In this document: positions 35,001-47,000 of the stretch, piece by piece
How positions within the stretch are numbered: position 1 is the stretch's first letter
How the letters are laid out: the number at the start of each line of letters is the position of its first letter
NCBI RefSeq assembly: GCF_029227915.1
Contig: NC_079886.1
Span: 20,314,501 to 20,378,500, forward strand
DNA from: Hydractinia symbiolongicarpus
Lineage: Eukaryota > Cnidaria > Hydrozoa > Anthoathecata > Hydractiniidae
Direction: 5' to 3'
DNA length: 64,000 nucleotides
Position numbers and translations under genes: made by a program
Notes under the pieces: model-generated
Told to the model about the DNA's origin: nothing
What the model saw: the letters and a program-made list of their open reading frames with translations, nothing else
Databases searched by the model: none

Positions 35001-38000
35001 ATAAACAATAAATATAAAAGTGACAGTATAGTCATGCATACTATTTCGGACATGTAGAAAAGGAAGTAAAAATTGAGAGAGTGGCTATACGTAGACGCTC
35101 GAATCATCGGGTTTGGGGTTCACGATTCAAAACGTCCCCCACTTTTCTACCGGAAAATGAAAGCGCAACAAAGATTAGCTTCGGCAGTTTTTTGCCGTCG
35201 CGAAATGAAACCACGACAGCAGTTGCGATTGCAATTGCCGACGCTAATTTCGAGGGCTGATTATTTGATGCAAAACATTGAATTTTAAGACATTAAGTTT
35301 TGTGATTTCAGTTTCTTACATTGGTTAAGGATTATTTGTTATTGCAAATTCTAAATACTTTCTAACTTTGCATTTTGTATATATATTTCTAATAAATCTC
35401 ATAATAAACTTGGATATCGTTTAAAATGATTTTTTTGGACTCAAATCTTTCTGGGAAAAAATTTAGGAATTTTTATATTTTTTTTAGGGAATATATTCTT
35501 AAATTAGGTCCGATTTCTTTCGTCTTTGATAATCTCAGATCTACGTATAGTAAGTTTACTTTGTGTTTTCCTAATTGCAATGTTATCATCCTGCGCCTTC
35601 ATTCGATGGCTATAATTTGTGATAGCAATGCTTAGATCTCAGTGCTAGAAGACGTTTTGCTCATTTTAGTTTATAAGTGTTTCTTACTATAGCGACAGCT
35701 TTGACAATGTGTAATTTATACATTAGTTTGCATTAAAATCTCTGTTGTTTTGTTGTAGCCAAGAAACTAGGAAACAAACACAAGGAAAGAATAGAAATTG
35801 TGAGTAAATTATTCAACACTTTGCAATGCATTTAAACCTATCGGTCCGGGGGGAGGGGCGGGATTCGCCTCCCTCAGGTTTTTTTTAATAAATCCTTATT
35901 GCTATGTTATATGGCTATGAAAGTTACTGAATTTTAATATTTATCCATTAGACACCTACATACCAAATGTTTAGGTCCCATACCTTTCAGAGGCTTTGTT
36001 ATTGGCCATTACTCGAAACTACCCCTAAAAATCTCTATGAAATCCTTATAATGGGGAAAATTTAATAACTCCTGTTAGGATTATCCTTAGAACTTGAAAC
36101 TTGCAACTAAACTTTGTTTTATTAAGAAGAATCATTTTGCATATTTTGGACACGTGATTAACCCGATTTCCCGGTTTTGTCGAATTTTACCCGAAAATCA
36201 GAAAAACCGGATTTTCGGGTAATTTTTGGCAATTTTTTATGCGATCCACGTAAAAATCGCAAAATATGTTGAATAACTTAGCTATTTAGCTGTCAGAAAC
36301 TTCAAACAGAATGCAAAAATTCGCTCTGAAACAAAAGTACTTAAATTTTAAGCAGATAATGGCATTTTCAACAAATTTCCAGCTTCTGATGACGTCACAG
36401 AAAATGTGGTGACCCAAGCAAATGTTTATTGCTGCCATTTTGTTCCTCTTATGATGTGCTATAAGTGTGCCAAGTGTGATTCAACTTGAACAACCGTATG
36501 AAAAGTTATTAAGGGGGGGGGCCTTAATAACTTTAACCCCCTCCCCCGGTCATAGTATGTTTGAAAAGCCTTGGACCGAATAGGGTTAAAGGTTGGGATG
36601 TAGGGGTTAACAGAAAACTGTTTGTAAACATAGTTACATAAAATAGATATGAAATACTCAATAAAGCATTTATTTGTAATGACAGAGTAAGTGCTAGCGT
36701 TTATTAGTAATGACAGGTGTTGACATGATACAACTGCTCTCGAATAAGTGCCCACCCGTTTTTAGAACTCCTAAATTGGCGCCCATCTAGAGTAAGTGCC
36801 AGCGTTTATTACTAATGACAGGTATTGACATGATGCAACCGCTCTCGAATAAGTGCCCACCCGTTTTTATAACTTTTAAATAAGTGCTCCTATAGAGTAA
36901 CTGCCACTTTTTATTACTAATGACAGGTGTTATCAGGTGCTTACAAAGGTGTTGCTAAGGAGATATGTGGGTCCAAGGGAAAAAAATCAGACCAGATTTG
37001 AAGAATATATCGATCCAGAAAAATGACGTAATTTCTAATCTAAATGACGTCATTATTTTTTTTTCTTCTATTATCAATCAATGTCATATTCTAACCATGT
37101 ACTGAGTTTAATGACATGAACATTTAAATTTCTGAAAAACTTTTTTTTTACTAATATCATTAAAATAAGTGACCGTCATCAAAAATGATGTTATTGGGAT
37201 CAAGGTCAGAATACCTGTTACATATAATATATCTTCTGTTTTTATATTTTGCGACCAAAGTCAAAAACTAGATTTTTTAATAAGCGCCCACACTAAATAA
37301 TCACCTGATGCGCATTAACAGTATAAATTATATCTTTTTTAGTTGCATTAAGTTATATTTTATTAAAATTTCCACCAAAAAATATATAGTAGATTTTATG
37401 TCAGATTGGTTTACTTTTGCTCAAGTGAAACTCTTTTATTATAGTTAAAAAATATAATGATGACACACAAAGCAACTCCAGAATTATTACAAAAGTTTGA
37501 TCCAGCGCAAACGCCTGTGAAGGTGTGTACACTTTACCTTTCTTCTTAAAACTTAAAATGTCATTTTGTTTTATGTAACGTCAAGTATGTGTGGTTTTAG
37601 CCTCCTGCTACTTCGGAATCATTCACCGAAAATGACGATTCGAGGAAGATCCTGGACAAGAGAAGTGAGGAAAACAAAGAACTTACGTGAGCACAATTAT
37701 TTAATTATATATTATGTTTTAAAAGAATGCAGATATTCTTCAACCCTATTCCTGCTGAGCCATTTGGAACTTCTTCAATGCATAAGTACATTAGACATAA
37801 AAATTACTACAGGAATTGCCCAGGCCTTAACATACAACTTAGCCCAAAAAGTAAGTTAGACTAGACGTTAGGACCATATTAAAATAGCAGTCATATATAG
37901 ATCGTGGGAAAATAAATAATGTGTGAGCATTTAGATATTTTCCCGAAATGAAAAAATATTTTTATAAAAAGCTGTATTTCGTATAACAACGTATACGTTT

Positions 38001-41000
38001 TTTAGGAAACTGAAAATCTATTAACAAGGTTCGCTTAAAAAATCAGTAAAAGTGATAAAGTGACCAATTGGTGACGGAATAAAATAGAATTAAGAAAATA
38101 AGAAAAGTTTCCTAGAGGCTTTCAGTCCGTTATTTAAAGGAGGCCTATGTTTCTCAGGAATGTGATAAAGTGGTAACAAAATGATTGCTAAACACACCGA
38201 ACTTTTCAATAACCAATAAGCCTATGGGAATTTATACTGACACAATCCTCTCATTTAGACCTTTAGATAATATTGTGTCAAGCTAATATGGCCAAAAAGA
38301 CTTTCTTTTTTGAGTCCTCCTCTCCACAATAGTCAATAAGCTGGAAAGTTCAATCCGAAATACCATTATAGTAATCTCTGTAAAAGCCGTATTCGCTTAA
38401 CTGAGTAGTAAAATACAATGCAACTAAATAGAACATCTTATAACATAAGGCGTATTAGTTAAAAACATAAAAAAGGCCAAAACTACAATAGTGCCAGCGT
38501 GGAAATATTGTGTATCCGCCGGCTCAGCCTTTCCTTGTTAAATACGACGCGTATCTTAAAAAAAACCTATTTCAGTTCTTAGGAGAATAAAAACATGGCA
38601 AAAGAAGCGCATGAGTTGAAACTCATGAAACGGAACTAAAAAAATAAAGAGGAAAGCATATATAGTTCTAGTGCACTGCACTTTTTTCTCATGGACATTT
38701 AAAATTGAAAGATGAGATTACTGGCGTTTGTCGCAAGGTGGTTTGCGGCAACTGTGTTCACAAAACCGAGAAAAATCGCCATAAACTTTGTTGACAACAT
38801 CTCGAAGAAGCGATCTAAGAATTTGAACTCGTAATAACACTGCAGCTGGTTTTGTATTCATGGTTATCAAAGTAGGCTAACTATTGAGTAATTTAAAGAA
38901 GGGTGGATGATTTAAGGAATGATGCCATTTTGCTCTGCGAAAAGAAATTTTAAGTATAAAAAATAAAATAATTTTTGTAATGTACAGTGAAGTTAACAAA
39001 TCCAACTATATTGGTGTTTTACTTGAACTGAATTTACATGGATATTCATGCAAAAAAACCACAAGATGTAGCTGCATCAAAATTGGAGTTGACACATTAG
39101 CTATCTACTCGACATTCTATTTCTTTGTGATGTTATACTGAATGTATGTTATGAGGTGTGAGGAAACATATTGTTGTACAATAGCGTTTATCAAAAGAAT
39201 GACAATCATGCAAATTTGCTCGTCTTTGTCCATATACATAAACCTGTGGTTTATTTAACCACTATATATTTAAAAAATATTTTTCAAGCCTAAAAATACG
39301 ATAATTTTGACGAAGCATTAGAGTTGTTATTAATTTTTAAAGTTCAATGTGGGATTTATTCTGACTAATGGTGTAGCATTTAAAATTAAGTGTGGATTTA
39401 CCCTATTTCTACGTAATTTGCAGTCTCTAAAGTTTCAGAAAAATTCTGAAAGTGCTGAAGTTAGATGAAGTTGACACATTTCTTTCAAAACTGGTTCGTT
39501 AAACATGGCTAAAAAATGGTATTCTGATTTACCAATTATTATTTGTTTTCCTATGGATTTTTGCACTGGCTAACGACTAGTAAGTTTAATTATTGTATTT
39601 TTTTAAAACAATTAGTATTTTGTATGCTGTTTATAACTAGCATATAAAATGAAATTTTATATGCTAGTTGAAGTTTATTGAAAACACACAAAAAACAACA
39701 ATATTATGGTTTTGTAAAAAACTATATATTACTAATGAATGAAAAATACGAAACCTATCACCTAAAAACTGATGCATACTAAAAAAACTATAGAGAGGCC
39801 CTTTATCGAGTTTAAGGAACAGAGCAGTATTGACAATCCAAGAAGAATGTTGTTTTGACTATATACTTTTGAAAGAGGTAGGATCAAATATATTATTTAT
39901 ATTTGCTATTAGCTATAAACTGTAAAAACAATAAAATTAATGATAATAATAATAATGTTTTTGGTAATATTTTCATGTCCTTTGTTGGATAAAGAAAATT
40001 TAATGGTAATGAACACACCTGATGTTGAAAATGCAGGGGAAAGTGACTAATGATTGATAAAACTTTACTCACAAAAAGTCACTTATAAGCTTCTTATTGC
40101 CTTATAGAGGTTAAATAGAATTGCGGTTTTTGTGAGCTAGCTAGCCCTTCAGTTTATCTTGCTTAAAGAGTAGTTGAGTAAATTCAAAATTTTATCGAAT
40201 TAAAGTTCTAAATCATGCAAAAAGCACTGGTCTTAGAGATGAGCATGTTTTTCGAAGCCTTACCGAACATTTACATTTCGTATGTCTAAAAGCAAAGTAT
40301 TTAATGTCACATAAGTCATCCAGCACATAGCTACGCCGCTTCTACAATGCGACCCAGGTGTACAAAAGCATTGTTTAATTTGCGTATGCAGTATTTCTTT
40401 TTTCTGCTGAAAATTATTTCATCTCTATTAATACAAAGACTGTGTCTGCGTGTCTGTCTGTCTGTAACAGGCGAAGTAGATGTGTTCATTTTCCCTTGAT
40501 GTAGCCGAAAAATTTTTGTCTCAAATGTTCTGACGTTACCGCGCGACGTTAATATCACTACTTTAACGTCAATATCCTAATTTATATTAATAAAGACGTT
40601 ACAGTGCACTCAAAACTTTGAGGCTAAAAAACATGTGAACGAGGTGATGTAATTTTAGTCAGTCATTTTTCACCGCCTGGTACCAGTTTGGGTAACTTTC
40701 CCAAACTTGGGTCCCCAAATCCGTTTCGGAATGGGCAGATTTATGACGTCATCAAAAAGTCTTTAAACCACAATATCTCTGCATCCGTTTGTCAAAAGTA
40801 CATAATCATACACATTTTCTTTATCAGCAATTCAAGATCTATACGATGAAAGCAACGGGTATACAATTTCCAAAGAAAATTTTTTTGTGCTTTTGGTAAA
40901 ATTTTTACACCTCCTTAACCATTCGTCAAAAGTTACATTTTGTACATCAGCGTTTCGAGCTCTACACAATAAGGGCAATGTTTAAACAAATTTCCAAAAA

Positions 41001-44000
41001 CTCTTTGTGTATTGACGGGTTCTTGCTGACGTCAGGAAAATTTTTCTGCGTAACTTTTTTCAAAATGCACATGCTCACATACATTATTTTAATCTGAGTT
41101 TCAAGGTCTTTACAATAGACGATTGTGAGGTGACAAAACAGTTGGCTGTGATGATAATGATTGTCTAATGACAAACAGTAGTAAAATGTGGAGGTCTGAC
41201 CCTCTAAAGGTTTTGCATCTATGCAAAATCACCCTTATTACAAGAATTTTTATTAAATAAACCATTAACCATAACACGACAACATTAGGAGCACAATACA
41301 AACATTTATAAAAAGGATAGACACAGCATTGTCTTTTTTAAACTCTTAAATCTCCCTAACCGAAGACGAAAGCCGCAATCCTATACATAAATTTAATCAG
41401 CGTTTCATGCTCCACACAATACAGGCTAATAATACGTCTTCTGTCTTCCCACGCGTCAAAATAGTACCGGAGTAGCGATAACTTCTTTGAACGTGCCGCG
41501 AAGTTAGCAAACCAAGCAGGGATTTGATTTAATTAAAAACCTCAATATTTTAAGAGCAACATAAAGTTCCATCCAAGGCGTTTGAGGGACGATCTAATGC
41601 GGTGGTAGTCATTTTTGTTTTTTATAAATACATTTTATTTATTTTATTTGTTTGTGTTTTTATGGTTAACACAAAAATACCAAGGTTTAGCTACACGGAG
41701 TGACAACAGTCTGTGTTTTTATTTAAACCGAAGTTGCGGTTTAATTTGGGACTTCTTACAGGAACTTTTTCGAATGACTATGGATCACCCAGCTAGTCCT
41801 ATATAATTAGCTTCGTTATCTTTAATGCGACGACAACGTAACCAGCATTTACGAAATACTCTTACATTTGCTTTCTTAGGATATTGCCACCTGATTCGAT
41901 GCTTTCATCTAACGAGCGCTACCCTCCACATTGGCCGTCCACTCTCCTTTCATTTGAGCATGTTTTGATAGAAGTTAATCCCGAAAAGGGAAGAATGATT
42001 GAAACAAAATTTAAGGAAACTATGACAGAAAAAGTTGTTGCCATCCAAGAGATATGCAATAAAGAAATTTTCGATAAGTATGAATGGTAAGTAGATTTGT
42101 TTTTATGGCAGAGGTGTCCCGTTCCTGATGCTGAATAAAAGACGTGATCTCAACTTGCGTGAAGGCAAAAGAAATATTATAGATCATATTCTTTTGTTAC
42201 ATTTTGGAGTGGCCTTTAACGTATTATTTTCTCTAGTTCGCGTTATGTAGACCTTCGTTTTGTTGGCATAAATAACACTCTTCGTAAAGGTTTGTAAAAG
42301 CTCACTTGGCATATAGTTCGTTTTGGAAACTTTTTTGGTTCTAATTTAGCCAAAAAAGATTGATGAAGGAAAGAACTTCTAATCTTAATGAAATGCAACT
42401 ATGGCATGGTACAAAGCATTCGGCCGTTAATCATATCGTCTGTCAAAACTTTGACTGGAGATTATGCAAAAAGGGAGCTTATGGTGAAGGATCGTATTTT
42501 GCTAAACAAGCAAGCTACAGTGATTCATACGTTGATGTCAACAATAAAAACGAAAGTTCCATGTTTTTGGTTGATGTATTGGTAGGTGATTATTGCACGG
42601 TAGGTAAATGTATTTAAGTATTTCATCACCTTAGAGGAGAATAGAAACTGGTGCAACGTATTTAGTTGAGATATTAACTCTTATATCACAAACAAATATT
42701 TCCTCAACAAACGAGACTTACCTTAAGGTTGTTGTTAATTTTATGACTAAATTATTCTCAAGATGGATGAGAAGTGAGAAAGAGCGCGCCTGCGAATCAG
42801 GATTCACAGCGCTGGCAGCTCACTGTACGGTCAAGGCAACGATGGATGACAATAGAGGTGGGCAAACCAACCATTTTGGTTAGCACTCCGTCTTGAAAAT
42901 AATTTACTCATAAAATTATCAACAAATTTCAACTTTGGTGAGTCTCGTTTTGGGGGAAATTTTATTTCATAAATTATTCCCAGACTCCTAAGAGTGAGAT
43001 GAGATTTCAAAGTTGACCGACAGTGAGTAACTAGCTTTAGTGGAATATGTTAATAAGATATAGATAGTAAGACAAGTCCTTTCTTCTTAATGTGAATCCT
43101 TTATTTACATTCAAAATATTTCACCATTTACAAGGTTATAGTAACAGTTTAACAATTATCGTTCTATGTTCGCCAGCAACAACGGTGTAAGTCCGGTAAC
43201 TTCGGTAACAGAAATTTTATAAGGCGTAATTAACATCGGTAACAGATATTCGATAACACTTTTCTTTCGGCCATGCAGCATAATCAAGTATTTTAGGTAG
43301 CAGCAGATCTAGACAAATGTGGAGTAAAAACGTTCGTATTAATACCAGTATTGTGTCCCTTGAAACAGAGTTATATGGTTTAATTAAGCTTACAAACAGC
43401 TTTAACGAGGCCCTAAGCTCGGGTGTTCTCATCAAATAACAGTTAAGATTTTAAAGGACAAACAATTTAGCTTCCTTAAATGCTGTAAATTGTAAGGGGG
43501 ACATCTGCTTGGAAGGTCGTGTTTGTTTTAGTTTTACTGTAATAGGTATAACTAACGTATCCTTTAAGTTTATTAATCATTTATATCAATGGCATGTACA
43601 GTTTGGACCCTAGGAACTAGCGTGATGAGGAGTGTCAGCTTTGGTTCCAAAAGAGTTAGCTCTAAATTTCTTTGGATGTGGTAGAGATCGGAAATAGTTG
43701 AATACGATGAAACATCCCATAGAACAATTTTGTTGGAAATACTGGTTTTTTTCAAAGACACCCTTCATATATATTTTTACAATTTGTAGTTGTCCGAAAG
43801 GGCAAGAATCAAACTGCAATATTGATGATAATGCACTACATGCAGTGTTTCCTGCTTCACAAAATAAGGACAGATAACGAAGTGCATTCGGTATAGATGG
43901 TTGAAGGTAATCAATGTTGTTTTCTGATGTATAACTTTTCCATTTTTTAAGAAATGGCCTATCTTGTTTTTTTGTTCCAGTCCTCCAGCTAGACATTAGT

Positions 44001-47000
44001 AGGTTTATAGCTGTGTTGTCAAGGCCTTGTTTTTAATATTTTTCCCTGACACCAGACATGCTACAAGAGTCAGTTTTTTTTCCACAAGGGGTGAAGGGAG
44101 TCTGGAGATGAAATTAGTATCAGGTTGTTTTGTGCTTACGATATAAAAATTGGGTCCTTGACCATTATTCTTACCATTGTTGAATACCATGGCTGTGTTG
44201 GCCATTTTGAGCAATCAGAATTGCTTTGGATTTGTCTGTTTGTAATTTTTAGAGGAAGACTGAAAGGTAGAAAAATATAAAAATTATTTTGGTGCCAATT
44301 TACAGAAAAAGCATTGATAAATATTGCATCTGGGTCAGGTTTAAACAAATTGTATTTTTGTAATTGATTGTTTAACCTAGTTGCAAAGCAATCGATATCA
44401 GGTAAAAATTAATTATAGTTTTAGTTATGTTTAGAGAAATATTGCAGTTGAGTTTCCATTAACTTTTCTTTTAGCAGTTTTTTGAATTTTCTTTTATTAG
44501 CACCAGGAATATATGCACAAGTTATCCAGATGTCATATTTTTTACACAGGTTCCAAATTTTATGGCAAAGAAGGTCACACGGTAGACTTTTGCTGCTACC
44601 ATCTTATTGATAGCACCAATAGCCGTTATGTTATCACAATTAATTTTTTTGTTTGCCTTGTAACTGCTATATAAAGGATTTTGCTGTAAGGTGAATAGCA
44701 GACATCTCCTTGATATTTATGTGGAATAAAGCCTCATTTTTGGTCCAGGAGTCACCTATCTGATTTTTCATGAATACTCCTCCCCATGCCAAATCAGAGG
44801 CAATAGTAAATATTTCGTCCGATATTGGCGGAACATGAATCCAATTTTCTAGGGTGTCAGCCATCACTGCAAATCAGTCATACCCTCTGCAGAAATATTG
44901 GCATCAAATTCACCCTGATTATCCTTCAGGGCTATTATTTAGTCATTTTCGGTATTATTGTGCTCCAAATTGACTAACTCCTCGGGAAACTTACGGACAG
45001 ACTCCAAAAAGTTATTATACCAAGGCGCACCAACCTGAGTTGTAGTAAAACCTCCTGGTTTATTTCATTCTTTCAAGGGAAGGATCGATTTTTGAAAAAA
45101 ACTGTTTAAATGTTTTTGGTTGTATTTTCGTCGGTATAGCCTCGCTTTGGTGATTTTGCTCATTTTATTAATTTAGAAAAGTCCATATGAATAACTAAGC
45201 GATTAACTGTAAACGGTTTTTTTTAGGTCGTCGCTATATTATCTGTGAATTAAAAAAATTTCCGATAACGCCACATACCCCCAAATAGTGCAAACTGTAA
45301 AATACGGCGATTTTATTGATTTTTCGTCATTTTCGGTACTTTGACGTCATTTTTAGGTACTTTGACGTCATTTTCATGACGGTGTAGGATTTTTTCCCCG
45401 TCATATATAAAAAAAGACGCGCAAAAACTGCGGGGAATAAAGACCATTATGTAAAAACAAAAAATAATATCATAGCAAACGCTTTTATGATGCGGGCTGA
45501 AGCATTAAATGGAATGAGAAATATAAGTCATTATCACTGTGACTTGCGTTAATAGCGATTTCTCTTATTGTATCTATAAAATTCATTTTGAGAGAAATTC
45601 CAAGGAACTTAATGCATTTTTGTTAAAAAGAAAAAGTAAAATAGTAAAAGAAGGGAAAAATTCAAATAAAAGAATGATAGGTATATATTTTTTAATTTTA
45701 ATCATTAACTTGCAACAAATGTCCAGTCAGGCAATGGTTTTTCTTGATTTGTATTATTTTAATGTTACATTTTTTAAATAAAAATTTAAAAAATATATGC
45801 ATAGTTATACGTAAAAATTAAAATTATAATCCGTAAAAACGAAATTATGCATTATCACAAGGAGTTAAGTCAATCATGATGAAGTAACAACACAAAATAA
45901 AAAAATGTCATGAAATAAAGTTCTTGTGTAAATTATTACAAAAAAATAGCAAAAAAAGTAAAATTGTAAAGATTATTTTACACAAAATATATCAAGGAGT
46001 TGTTTCTAACCAAATCAAAACAGAGATGACAAACCAATCAAGAAAAAACGACATAGTTTAGATCCAAACAAATTAAATTTCAAACATCATGGTCTATTTG
46101 AAGAAGTGTTAGGAATGGATATTGGTAGAAGGTATATCTTCATGTATATATCTGTTAAAATTTGGGCTGAACACATTTCCATTTATTTTATTGTGCAATT
46201 TCAAACAGCAAAATAACTTGTGTCACATATTGATTTATTTCTTCTTGCAGATAAATTACTTTCATTGGGCTTAAAAATCATATACGTGGAAACATACATA
46301 TACTGGAAATATAGTTGTTAAGGGCTTTCTTGAGGATAATAGTGTTGATTTATCAAAATTTGCTGTTAATTCATGCAAATATCCTCGAAAACAAGAAAAA
46401 TTTGCAGGTGAATACGTAAAAATAAAAAATAATTGATAATGTATAGTGCCAACATTGTCCCTTGTCCACAAATCTAAATAATTTGGAGCAAATTATTCCT
46501 ATTTTTTTCGACAGTTAGTCGATTTCTGTGAGTAGAACGATGTTACCTAAAACACATTAGGCTCTTCAGAACACTTTCAGAAATATGTTTTTTACAGTAA
46601 GAGGATTCATATACTCTAGCATTTGTACTTAATCAACTTAACGTTCCTTGCTCAGAAAGAAAGATATTGAGGACTTTTTATCTTTTACAGATGAAAGTGG
46701 ATCATAGCTGTGCCAATATCTTACACATCAAAAAACTACAACAAGTATAGCTGTATTTGGTAAAAAAATATACTAGGAAGTTAATACTCTTAAAAACATA
46801 TCTAGTTTCCTTGACTGGCTTTATACGCAATAATCTTGTATATGCAAAACTGAGAAGATTATAGCTAGGTAGCCATAGTTTAAAAACGTTCAAAGTTTCT
46901 TTTATCTAAAAGCTTTTTATATATGGAGTATATAAATCAGATTAGTTCAAATTATTTTGAGATGTTGCTTGTATATCTGCATCCTAACAAAAGAGAATAC

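Noticed and set aside
36685-36945. CRISPR-like array
   Set aside because: Units are 105 bp, contiguous and without unique spacers, in a eukaryotic genome; it is an ordinary tandem repeat.
42600-42617. Stop codon just after exon 9 as the natural end of the PARP protein
   Set aside because: The domain would lack its C-terminal strands, and a matching exon in the right phase exists at 49697.
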